Below are positions 1-5,495 of a DNA stretch of 6,130 nt, piece after piece (positions within the stretch are counted from its first letter, which is position 1; each line of letters opens with the position of its first letter). Source of the DNA: Desulfobacteraceae bacterium. GTDB lineage: Bacteria; Desulfobacterota; DSM-4660; Desulfatiglandales; Desulfatiglandaceae. The notes below the pieces were generated by a model that saw nothing but the letters and a program-made list of their open reading frames with translations, did no database searches and was not told the origin of the DNA. The stretch spans positions 1 through 6,130 of the forward strand of contig JABMQV010000681.1 in assembly GCA_013203065.1 (NCBI GenBank), written 5' to 3'. The translations under genes were made by a program, and so were the position numbers.

Positions 1-654
1 AAGATGCCCGAAATGGATGGGCTTGAAACGGCCCGGCAGATAAAAGGCCTCTTTGGCCACCTGAAACAGACGGTCATGCTGTTGACCTCGGATGAGAGCA
101 GCACAAAGATTTCCGAAGCCAGGGAGATCGGCGTTCAAACCCATCTGATCAAACCGGTCAAACGTGAAGAGCTGAAAGAGGCCATCCGGACGGCGCTGGG
201 AAAAACAGGCCCTCCTTTGCAAAAGGCCGTGCAAGATCAAAAGAAGGAAGACGCCCCGGAAATCCGTCCACTGCATATCCTTCTCGTGGAAGATGCAAAA
301 GAAAACCGGATTGTGGTCAAGGCCTTTCTGAAGAAGGCCCCCCACACCATAGAGGTCGCCGAAAACGGCAGGGTCGGCGTCGATAAATTCGTGTCAGGTG
401 AATTTGACCTCGTCTTGATGGATATGCGGATGCCGGTGATGGATGGATATGCGGCAACCGGGGAGATACGGAAGTGGGAAGATGAGAATCGGAAAGACGC
501 CACGCCGATCATTGCCCTGACGGCCCATGCGCTAATTGAGGACAAGCAGAAATGCCTTGATGCCGGCTGTACCGATTACCTACCCAAGCCATTAAAAAAA
601 GCTGATCTTTTAAAGAAAATCCGGGAATATTCCGGGAATTCTGAAAACAAATAG
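1..654 (+). CDS. C-terminal part of a hybrid histidine kinase or multi-receiver protein (REC-REC), 5' truncated by window
   Basis: The reading frame is open from base 1 to the TAG at 652-654 and gives 217 residues. The ATG at 4 is not a start: it lies inside a receiver domain, in the KMPEMDG segment that normally follows the phospho-acceptor Asp by two residues, so the gene begins upstream. The first REC is represented by its second half (codons 1-70), with the switch Thr (T29, MLLTS) and the conserved Lys (K51, IKP). A charged linker follows, then a full REC at codons 90-212 with the acidic pair in LLVEDA, acceptor Asp at codon 141 (LVLMDMRMP), Thr 174 (IALTA) and Lys 196 (PKP). Tandem REC at a C-terminus is typical of BarA-like hybrid kinases, so a kinase core upstream is likely but not visible. 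The next gene is an Hpt protein, which supports a phosphorelay role. The last 432 bases are duplicated in the kinase gene at 3380-5209. Confidence 0.9.
   Translation, partial: KMPEMDGLETARQIKGLFGHLKQTVMLLTSDESSTKISEAREIGVQTHLIKPVKREELKEAIRTALGKTGPPLQKAVQDQKKEDAPEIRPLHILLVEDAKENRIVVKAFLKKAPHTIEVAENGRVGVDKFVSGEFDLVLMDMRMPVMDGYAATGEIRKWEDENRKDATPIIALTAHALIEDKQKCLDAGCTDYLPKPLKKADLLKKIREYSGNSENK
223..654 (+). repeat. Direct repeat copy 1: linker plus C-terminal REC module
   Basis: This 432-base block (143 codons plus stop) aligns without any gap to 4778-5209. By hand count about 363 of 432 bases and 124 of 143 residues agree; the longest identical run is 33 bases, covering the end of helix alpha-1. 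Many of the differences are third-position changes, so the protein sequence is under constraint. Similarity starts sharply in the linker at KAVQDQK and stops at TAGGA just after the stop. Confidence 0.9.
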
Positions 655-659
655 GAGGG
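653..659 (+). promoter_or_regulatory. Strong ribosome binding site for the Hpt gene, overlapping the upstream stop codon
   Basis: AGGAGGG lies seven bases before the ATG at 667 and shares its first two bases with the TAG stop of the preceding gene. The overlap suggests translational coupling of the receiver protein and the Hpt protein. Confidence 0.75.
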
Positions 660-666
660 AAATTCA

Positions 667-972
667 ATGAAGGAAGAAAAGATTATCGTTTACGCAGACC
701 CCGATATCGCCGATGAAATTCCCTGGTATTTAGGTCAGGTAAAGGAATATACGGAAGCGATTGAAAAGGCCGTGGGAAATACTGACTTTGAAATCATCGA
801 GGATACAGGGCACCGTATGAAAGGAAGCGGGGAAACCTTTGGGTTTGATGCCATCTCGGAGATAGGGAAATCCCTTGAACAGGCTGCGAAAGAAAAGAAT
901 CTTGATGAAATCCAGAAGAACGTGAAGGAACTTTCAAAATACATCGAGGTGGTAGAGGTGGTTTACGAATAG
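667..972 (+). CDS. Stand-alone histidine phosphotransfer (Hpt) domain protein
   Basis: This encodes 101 residues, about the size of a single Hpt four-helix bundle. The key signature is HRMKGSGETFGF at residues 49-60, matching the Hpt pattern HxxKGxxxxxG; H49 is the expected phosphorylated histidine and K52/G53 the usual neighbours. The rest is charged and helical, with no membrane segment or kinase catalytic boxes, so it should be a cytoplasmic shuttle accepting phosphate from one REC domain and passing it to another. The ATG at 667 is fixed by the strong ribosome binding site at 653-659. It lies 12 bases after a two-receiver protein and 21 bases before an ATPase ending in a receiver, so obvious donor and acceptor domains flank it. 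The partners are inferred from context; the Hpt assignment itself is firm. Confidence 0.9.
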   Translation: MKEEKIIVYADPDIADEIPWYLGQVKEYTEAIEKAVGNTDFEIIEDTGHRMKGSGETFGFDAISEIGKSLEQAAKEKNLDEIQKNVKELSKYIEVVEVVYE

Positions 973-981
973 TCGCCTAAC

Positions 982-987
982 AGAGGG
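982..987 (+). promoter_or_regulatory. Ribosome binding site of the ATPase-receiver gene
   Basis: AGAGGG lies six bases before the ATG at 994 and fixes that start. It sits within the 21-base gap after the Hpt gene; the gap holds no terminator, consistent with co-transcription. Confidence 0.6.
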
Positions 988-993
988 TACAGC

Positions 994-3201
994 ATGAAAC
1001 GGAATAGGCTTGGCGAGATACTTCTGGAAGCTGGATTAGTCAACCAGGAACAGATCCAGGAAGCTTTGAAGATAGCGAGCCAGACAGGGAAACGTATCGG
1101 GAAAATTTTTATTGAAATGGAATGGGTATCCGAGATGGATATCTGTCGGGCACTGTCCAGGCAGCTCGAAATCCCGATGATCAGCTTGAAAAATAAGAAA
1201 ATCGATCAGAAGGTATTGGGTCTCATCCCTGCAAAACTCTGTTTCAAGAGACGACTGATTCCCCTGCTGGTTAAAGACCGAAGCCTTGTCATCGCCATGA
1301 ACAATCCCATCGACTACGAAGCCATGGATGAGGTGTCCTTTGTTGCCGGGCATAGCGTTCGTGTGGTCGTGGCCCTGGAGCAGGAAATCCTGGATATCCT
1401 TGTAAGCTCCTATCCCTCCGATGAAGATTACATGGATGACATTGAAACGGGCGAATATCGCGTCGATCTGGTCAATGTTATCGAGGAGATTAAGGATTCC
1501 GATGATATCAGTCCTGAAAAGCTGGAAAAGGCTGCCAAGGGCGGGGTCATTCGTCAACTGACGAACGGGATTATTCTCAATGCCATCAGGAATAGGGCAA
1601 GCGATATCCACATCGAGCCTCAGGAAGATGATGTGGCTGTACGGTATCGTATTGACGGCATGTTGCGGGATATCATGGATTTCGATAAGATCGCCCAGGC
1701 CGCGGTTGTCTCGAGGATCAAGATCATGACCAGCCTGGACATCACCATACGAACTAAGCCCCAGGACGGAAGTTCAAGGGTGAGGATTGCAGAAAAGGTT
1801 TACGATCTTCGCGTATCATTTCTGCCTACGTTCTATGGAGAAAAGGTGGTCATTCGGATCCTTGAAACCCAGGAAACCATGCCTCTTTTGGGACTTGGAT
1901 TGCAGGAGAAAAATCAGGAGGAATTTGAGCGCCTGTTGTCCATGCCCCAGGGCCTGATCCTTGTGACCGGGCCCACCGGAAGCGGAAAGACCACAACCCT
2001 TTATGCCGTGTTAAAGCGTCTTCTGTCGCCTGAAATAAATATTGTCACCATTGAGGACCCCGTCGAATACTCGATCCGCGGGGTCAACCAGGTCCAGGTG
2101 AACCCGGCAAGGGGGCTTACGTTTGCGAAAGGTCTGCGATCGCTTCTTCGCCAGGACCCCAATGTCGTAATGATAGGAGAAATCCGCGACCTGGAGACCG
2201 CAACCATCGCGCTTCAGGCCGCCCAGACCGGTCACCTTGTGTTGAGTACCCTTCACACGAATAATGCTGTCGGGGCAGTTACCCGCCTCAAAGACATCGG
2301 CATTGAGCCATATGTCATCGCTGCCAGCCTCATGGGCGTAGTTGCGCAACGGCTGGTACGCAAAATACATGAAGCATGCAGCGTCGTCACAGAGGTAAGT
2401 TCAACATTGCTTTCCCGGTTTGAGGCCAGCCCCTTGCAGGAATTCAGGAAGGGGAAAGGATGCACTGAATGTCAGGGGACCGGATACAAGGGCAGGGTCG
2501 GCATCTATGAATTGCTGGTGGTCAAGGATGAAATCAGCGCTCTGATAAGCGAAGGGGGAACTGACAGAGAAATACTTCATGCGGCCCGCAGGGCCGGCAT
2601 GAAATCCATGACGGAAGATGGATACGAAAAGGCCAAGCAAGGTATGACGACGCTTGAAGAACTCATGAGGACGGCGCCTCCCTCAGATACCTCTCCTATC
2701 GGGCCGCCACCATCCATGCCGGAGAGCAAGGTCGATTTGAAACAGCCTCCCCCCGGTCCGGGAGACGCCTTTTCTGCACAGGGCGAAAGCACAGCATCAG
2801 GGCTGCGGTCCACTGTATCAGCAATCCGACGCGACAGGATCATGATTGTGGATGATGACGAGGCAATAAGGAGGTTTGCAGGGAAGCTCCTCGAATCCGA
2901 GTACTATGAAGTCATTCCGGCAGTGAACGGGAAAGATGCCTTGAACAGAATCTTCGAAAATCCTCCCGACCTGATTGTCGTCGATTACAACATGCCTGAA
3001 ATGAATGGGCTCGAATTCATAGAGAAGATTAAATCCCATTCTCACCTGAGCCTCATTCCAACCATCATGCTCACGTCAACGGATACCGAGGAGACGGAGA
3101 TCAAGGCGCTCAACGTGGGCGCCGACGACTGGATTCAGAAACCGATTCACAAGGCAAGACTGCTTGCACGGGTCAAGCGTCTTCTGAAATCAAAGAACTA
3201 A
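994..3201 (+). CDS. PilB/GspE/MshE-type type IV pilus or type II secretion ATPase with C-terminal receiver domain
   Basis: This encodes 735 residues; ordinary PilB/GspE proteins are about 560-570, and the excess is a C-terminal REC domain. Residues about 5-57 carry a tandem MshEN-type motif (RLGEILLEAG, then RIGKIFIEME after a five-residue spacer), a fold known to bind c-di-GMP in MshE. The ATPase core spans about 180-560: DIHIEPQEDD, Walker A GPTGSGKT (326-333, K332), Asp box IEDPVEY, Walker B with E396 (VVMIGEIRD), and His box STLHTNN. The usual CxxC/CxxC zinc site appears as H459-x2-C462 and C490-x2-C493. After TTLEELMRT at about 552-560 comes a Pro/Gly/Ser-rich linker (561-613), then REC (614-735) with D620-D622, acceptor D664, T694 and K716, all intact. 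The core should be a cytoplasmic hexamer powering pilus or pseudopilus extension at an inner-membrane platform protein. No pilin, PilC or PilT genes are visible, so its machine must be encoded elsewhere. The upstream Hpt gene suggests that the REC is the end point of a phosphorelay. PilB versus GspE cannot be decided from the sequence alone, so no symbol is given. Confidence 0.93.
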   Translation: MKRNRLGEILLEAGLVNQEQIQEALKIASQTGKRIGKIFIEMEWVSEMDICRALSRQLEIPMISLKNKKIDQKVLGLIPAKLCFKRRLIPLLVKDRSLVIAMNNPIDYEAMDEVSFVAGHSVRVVVALEQEILDILVSSYPSDEDYMDDIETGEYRVDLVNVIEEIKDSDDISPEKLEKAAKGGVIRQLTNGIILNAIRNRASDIHIEPQEDDVAVRYRIDGMLRDIMDFDKIAQAAVVSRIKIMTSLDITIRTKPQDGSSRVRIAEKVYDLRVSFLPTFYGEKVVIRILETQETMPLLGLGLQEKNQEEFERLLSMPQGLILVTGPTGSGKTTTLYAVLKRLLSPEINIVTIEDPVEYSIRGVNQVQVNPARGLTFAKGLRSLLRQDPNVVMIGEIRDLETATIALQAAQTGHLVLSTLHTNNAVGAVTRLKDIGIEPYVIAASLMGVVAQRLVRKIHEACSVVTEVSSTLLSRFEASPLQEFRKGKGCTECQGTGYKGRVGIYELLVVKDEISALISEGGTDREILHAARRAGMKSMTEDGYEKAKQGMTTLEELMRTAPPSDTSPIGPPPSMPESKVDLKQPPPGPGDAFSAQGESTASGLRSTVSAIRRDRIMIVDDDEAIRRFAGKLLESEYYEVIPAVNGKDALNRIFENPPDLIVVDYNMPEMNGLEFIEKIKSHSHLSLIPTIMLTSTDTEETEIKALNVGADDWIQKPIHKARLLARVKRLLKSKN

Positions 3202-3215
3202 TAATTCATCGGCCG

Positions 3216-3242
3216 ACAGGGGGCTTTGCGCGAGACCCCTGT
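3216..3242 (+). terminator. GC-rich hairpin after the ATPase gene, possible weak or factor-assisted terminator
   Basis: ACAGGGG at 3216-3222 pairs perfectly with CCCCTGT at 3236-3242 around a 13-base loop, 14 bases after the stop codon. It is followed by AAAA rather than a T-run, so it is not a canonical intrinsic terminator on either strand. It may stabilise the 3' end of the operon transcript or mark its end. Confidence 0.35.
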
Positions 3243-3290
3243 AAAAGGTATCGACCGGTCAATGAAGGGTCCGAAGCCCCATGTGCGTTT

Positions 3291-3321
3291 TTCACACGGT
3301 GGTTAAGGGCCATGATATACT
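3291..3321 (+). promoter_or_regulatory. Candidate sigma-70-type promoter with extended -10 for the second hybrid kinase
   Basis: TGATATACT at 3313-3321 forms an extended -10 element (TG, one base, then TATACT). TTCACA at 3291-3296 resembles a -35 box but the spacer is 19 bases, longer than ideal; extended -10 promoters tolerate a poor -35. Transcription would start near 3328, giving a leader of about 50 bases before the ATG at 3380. Together with the hairpin at 3216-3242 it suggests that the downstream kinase has its own transcription unit. This is a prediction from motif inspection only. Confidence 0.35.
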
Positions 3322-3379
3322 CTGACACCTGTAATCGTTTTGCGTCTCAACTCCCTTGAACGGTATTCGATATAACCTT

Positions 3380-5209
3380 ATGAAAGAAATCACCCAGTTT
3401 TTCAAACGTGATCCGGAAAGAAGAAAGTACAAGAAGGAATTCATAGCCAGTTTGAATGTTCAGGCCAGGGCCTTGCAAAAGCCTTTTGGATTTATAGCCA
3501 TTTTCGCCTGGATCAATTATGGCTTCAATCTTGACCCTAAACTCCATCCGGAGTTTCTGGAGCTACTCTATTTCAGAATGGCGCTCACCGTAACCGGCGT
3601 CCTTGTTTTGGCGGTTTCGTTTTTTGAAAAGCTCAGAGGGAAAGGTCTCGGGCTCCTGTATCTTCTTGCTATATTTTCATTTCTATCATGTTCCTTTTTT
3701 ACAGGAAGGATAGCGGATGATGCAGGATATGTTTCTGGAATGCAAATCCTGGTAATTACCATCACTGCGGTCCCTTTTACATTCCGGACCCTCATTATAT
3801 TCTACGGCATTTCGATTTTTCTGTTCCTCGTCGCTATACAGATTTATCAACCGGCCTTGAATACGGACGCGGCAAGCTACTCAATGAACAACCTTGTGCT
3901 TTCCTATGCGGTCGGTTTCGTGCTTGCATGGATTTTGGACCGATACAGGTTCACCGTGTTTATCAATCAATTGAGGCTGAACAGGGCGAAAGGGATTGCC
4001 GAGGCCGCAAATCAGGCAAAAGGTGAGTTTTTAGCGAGCATGAGCCATGAGATCCGAACGCCCATGAACGCCATACTCGGCATGGCTGATCTCCTGGCCG
4101 AATCCCCCCTGAACCCAGAGCAGAAGAAATATGTCCGCATATCCCACACTGCCGGGCAGGCACTTCTCAATGTGATCAATGACATCCTGGATATTTCCAA
4201 AGTTGACGCTGGACGTCTCGAACTGGAGCACACCCCGTTCAACCTGCAGGAACTCCTTGAAAGGAGCTGCGAATTGATGGCCCTCAATGCCCACGAAAAA
4301 GGGCTTGAACTCATTTGCAGGGTCAACCCCCATACACCCGCCCATCTTATCGGCGATCCGGTTCGGTTACGTCAGATACTGATAAACCTGATGGGAAATG
4401 CGGTTAAATTTACCCACAAAGGGGAAATCGTGGTGGAATGCGGATTGTGGCATTCAAATCCTACCGCACAACCCGGGGAGACAGACTCTCCACCACCAGG
4501 GACAGAGGACGTGAAATTACTTTTTTCCGTCCGGGACACCGGCATCGGAATTCCCGAAGCCAAGCAGACAGCCATCTTTGAAAGTTTCACCCAGGCCGAC
4601 TCCTCCACAACGCGGGAGTTTGGCGGGACCGGCCTCGGCCTCACCATATGCAAACGACTTGTGGAGATGATGGATGGGGAGATTTGGGTAGAGGGCGAAG
4701 AAGGGAAAGGCGCCATCTTTTCCTTTACCGCCCGGTTCGGCATAGACATGGCGCTCCAAGACAGAAAGAGCCCGACAAAGGCAGTGCAAGATCAGAAGGC
4801 GGAAGAAGCCCCTGAAATCCGTCCACTACATATCCTTCTCGTAGAAGATGCAAAAGAGAACCGGATTGTGGTCAAGGCCTTTCTGAAGAAGAGCCCCCAC
4901 GCCATAGAAGTGGCCGAAAACGGCAGAATTGGTGTCGATAAATTCCTGTCGGGGAAATACGATCTCGTGTTGATGGACATGCGGATGCCGGTGATGGATG
5001 GCTATACCGCGACCGGAGAGATCAGGAAATGGGAAAAGGAGAACAAAAAAGATCCAACCCCGATCATTGCCCTGACGGCCCATGCGCTCATCGAGGACAG
5101 GCAGAAATGCCTGGATGCGGGCTGCACCGATTATCTATCCAAACCTATAAAAAAGGGAGATCTTCTCAAGAAAATTGTGGAATATTCCGGGATATCTGAG
5201 AACGGATAG
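3380..5209 (+). CDS. Membrane-bound hybrid sensor histidine kinase (6 TM - HisKA - HATPase - REC)
   Basis: Counted from the ATG at 3380 this is 609 residues. A TTG eight codons upstream (3356) is in frame and could be the start, giving 617; neither has a clear ribosome binding site, so ATG is preferred. A basic N-terminus is followed by six hydrophobic stretches at about 35-49, 62-82, 89-108, 118-134, 136-156 and 169-187, with short loops and no large periplasmic domain; I do not recognise this sensor region. A helical stretch leads into HisKA ([16 protein letters not shown], phospho-acceptor H223), then HATPase with N box (N336, N340), G1 DTGIGIP (from D386) and G2 GGTGLGL (from G415). The C-terminal REC has E489/D490, acceptor D533, T566 and K588. 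All catalytic residues are intact. The REC and its linker duplicate the end of the gene at 1-654, whereas the extra REC present there is missing here. It has no Hpt domain of its own, so it probably needs a separate Hpt such as the one at 667-972. Signal and output are inferred only. Confidence 0.92.
   Translation: MKEITQFFKRDPERRKYKKEFIASLNVQARALQKPFGFIAIFAWINYGFNLDPKLHPEFLELLYFRMALTVTGVLVLAVSFFEKLRGKGLGLLYLLAIFSFLSCSFFTGRIADDAGYVSGMQILVITITAVPFTFRTLIIFYGISIFLFLVAIQIYQPALNTDAASYSMNNLVLSYAVGFVLAWILDRYRFTVFINQLRLNRAKGIAEAANQAKGEFLASMSHEIRTPMNAILGMADLLAESPLNPEQKKYVRISHTAGQALLNVINDILDISKVDAGRLELEHTPFNLQELLERSCELMALNAHEKGLELICRVNPHTPAHLIGDPVRLRQILINLMGNAVKFTHKGEIVVECGLWHSNPTAQPGETDSPPPGTEDVKLLFSVRDTGIGIPEAKQTAIFESFTQADSSTTREFGGTGLGLTICKRLVEMMDGEIWVEGEEGKGAIFSFTARFGIDMALQDRKSPTKAVQDQKAEEAPEIRPLHILLVEDAKENRIVVKAFLKKSPHAIEVAENGRIGVDKFLSGKYDLVLMDMRMPVMDGYTATGEIRKWEKENKKDPTPIIALTAHALIEDRQKCLDAGCTDYLSKPIKKGDLLKKIVEYSGISENG
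4778..5209 (+). repeat. Direct repeat copy 2: linker plus C-terminal REC module
   Basis: This is the partner of the block at 223-654, with equal length and no indels. It follows directly after the HATPase domain here, whereas copy 1 follows another REC domain, showing that the REC module and its linker moved or were converted as a unit. Confidence 0.9.
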
Positions 5210-5260
5210 GAAAATGAAATGGACGAATGAAGTGTGAGGGTCATCCATTCCGGATTGTTG

Positions 5261-5341
5261 AGTGGTTCAGTTTAGACCGGTGGGAACAGGGTCCCTAAAG
5301 TTGGGATCATGATGCAACAATTGATCTGGAACTGAACCGCT
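5261..5341. repeat. Inverted repeat pair, 12 bases with one mismatch, spanning 81 bases
   Basis: AGTGGTTCAGTT at 5261-5272 is the reverse complement of AACTGAACCGCT at 5330-5341 except at one position. The 57-base interior contains the small palindrome AGGGTCCCT (5288-5296), and the right arm overlaps a short hairpin CCGC-TTC-GCGG (5337-5347). The unit could be a small non-autonomous element, an insertion sequence remnant, or a protein-binding site; no target duplication is obvious. Confidence 0.4.
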
Positions 5342-5431
5342 TCGCGGAATGTTACCGAAGGTCACCTCACCATATCTTCCCCATCTTCCCAAGCAAACAT
5401 AACCTTCCGATTTAACCGGTGATCAATTAGA

Positions 5432-5491
5432 ATACCTCCCGGGGGAACATGTGTTTCCCATGTCTTATTAACTTTTTTACCAAGGAGGTAT
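5432..5491 (+). promoter_or_regulatory. Leader RNA structure predicted to mask the integrase ribosome binding site
   Basis: ATACCTCC at 5432-5439 is perfectly complementary over eight bases to GGAGGTAT at 5484-5491, which is the Shine-Dalgarno sequence of the integrase. The outer stem encloses a local hairpin, GGGGAAC (5442-5448) with GTTTCCC (5453-5459) around a four-base loop, where one pair is G-U in RNA. The fold could limit integrase translation. It is predicted by eye, without energy calculation. Confidence 0.45.
5482..5489 (+). promoter_or_regulatory. Consensus ribosome binding site of the integrase gene
   Basis: AAGGAGGT stands six bases before the ATG at 5496 and is a full match to the Shine-Dalgarno consensus, which settles the start codon. 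Confidence 0.85.
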
Positions 5492-5495
5492 CATT

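Larger units (their letters stand above)
5210..5495. other. Non-coding gap between the kinase and the integrase, 286 bases
   Basis: I see no convincing gene on either strand. The gap holds a weak dyad just after the kinase stop (5218-5226 with 5241-5249, one mismatch, no T-run), an inverted repeat pair at 5261-5341, and a leader that can pair with the integrase ribosome binding site (5432-5491). The kinase operon presumably ends here and a mobile-type gene begins. Confidence 0.6.

Noticed and set aside
4..6. ATG near the window start as the start codon of the first gene
   Set aside because: It falls inside the KMPEMDG segment of a receiver domain, and the frame is open to base 1; a receiver cannot begin there.
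1036..1611. 191-codon open frame on the minus strand within the ATPase gene
   Set aside because: It is fully antisense to the conserved N-terminal and ATPase domains and has no recognisable domain; it is a shadow of the coding frame.
3279..3299. CCATGTG / CACACGG hairpin with a T-rich loop as a terminator or operator
   Set aside because: It has one mismatch in a seven-base stem, and the T-run lies in the loop rather than after the stem.
3356..3358. TTG as start of the second hybrid kinase
   Set aside because: It is in frame, but it is a weak start codon with no ribosome binding site, and the ATG eight codons later gives a typical basic N-terminus. It is kept as an alternative.
5226..5240. 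ATGAAG after the second kinase as a remnant of a duplicated Hpt gene
   Set aside because: Only the first few bases resemble the Hpt gene start, no HxxKG-like stretch follows, and the match is within chance.
5218..5249. Dyad after the kinase stop as a terminator (AATGGACGA with TCATCCATT)
   Set aside because: It is AT-rich, has one mismatch and a long loop, and lacks a T-run; too weak to call.
5319..5428. Eight-base inverted repeat AATTGATC / GATCAATT
   Set aside because: Such a pair is expected by chance in a gap of this size and the arms do not extend.
5405..5433. TTCCGA - 17 bases - TAGAAT as an integrase promoter
   Set aside because: The -35 box matches only half of the consensus and the predicted transcript would lose most of the leader stem; not well enough supported.
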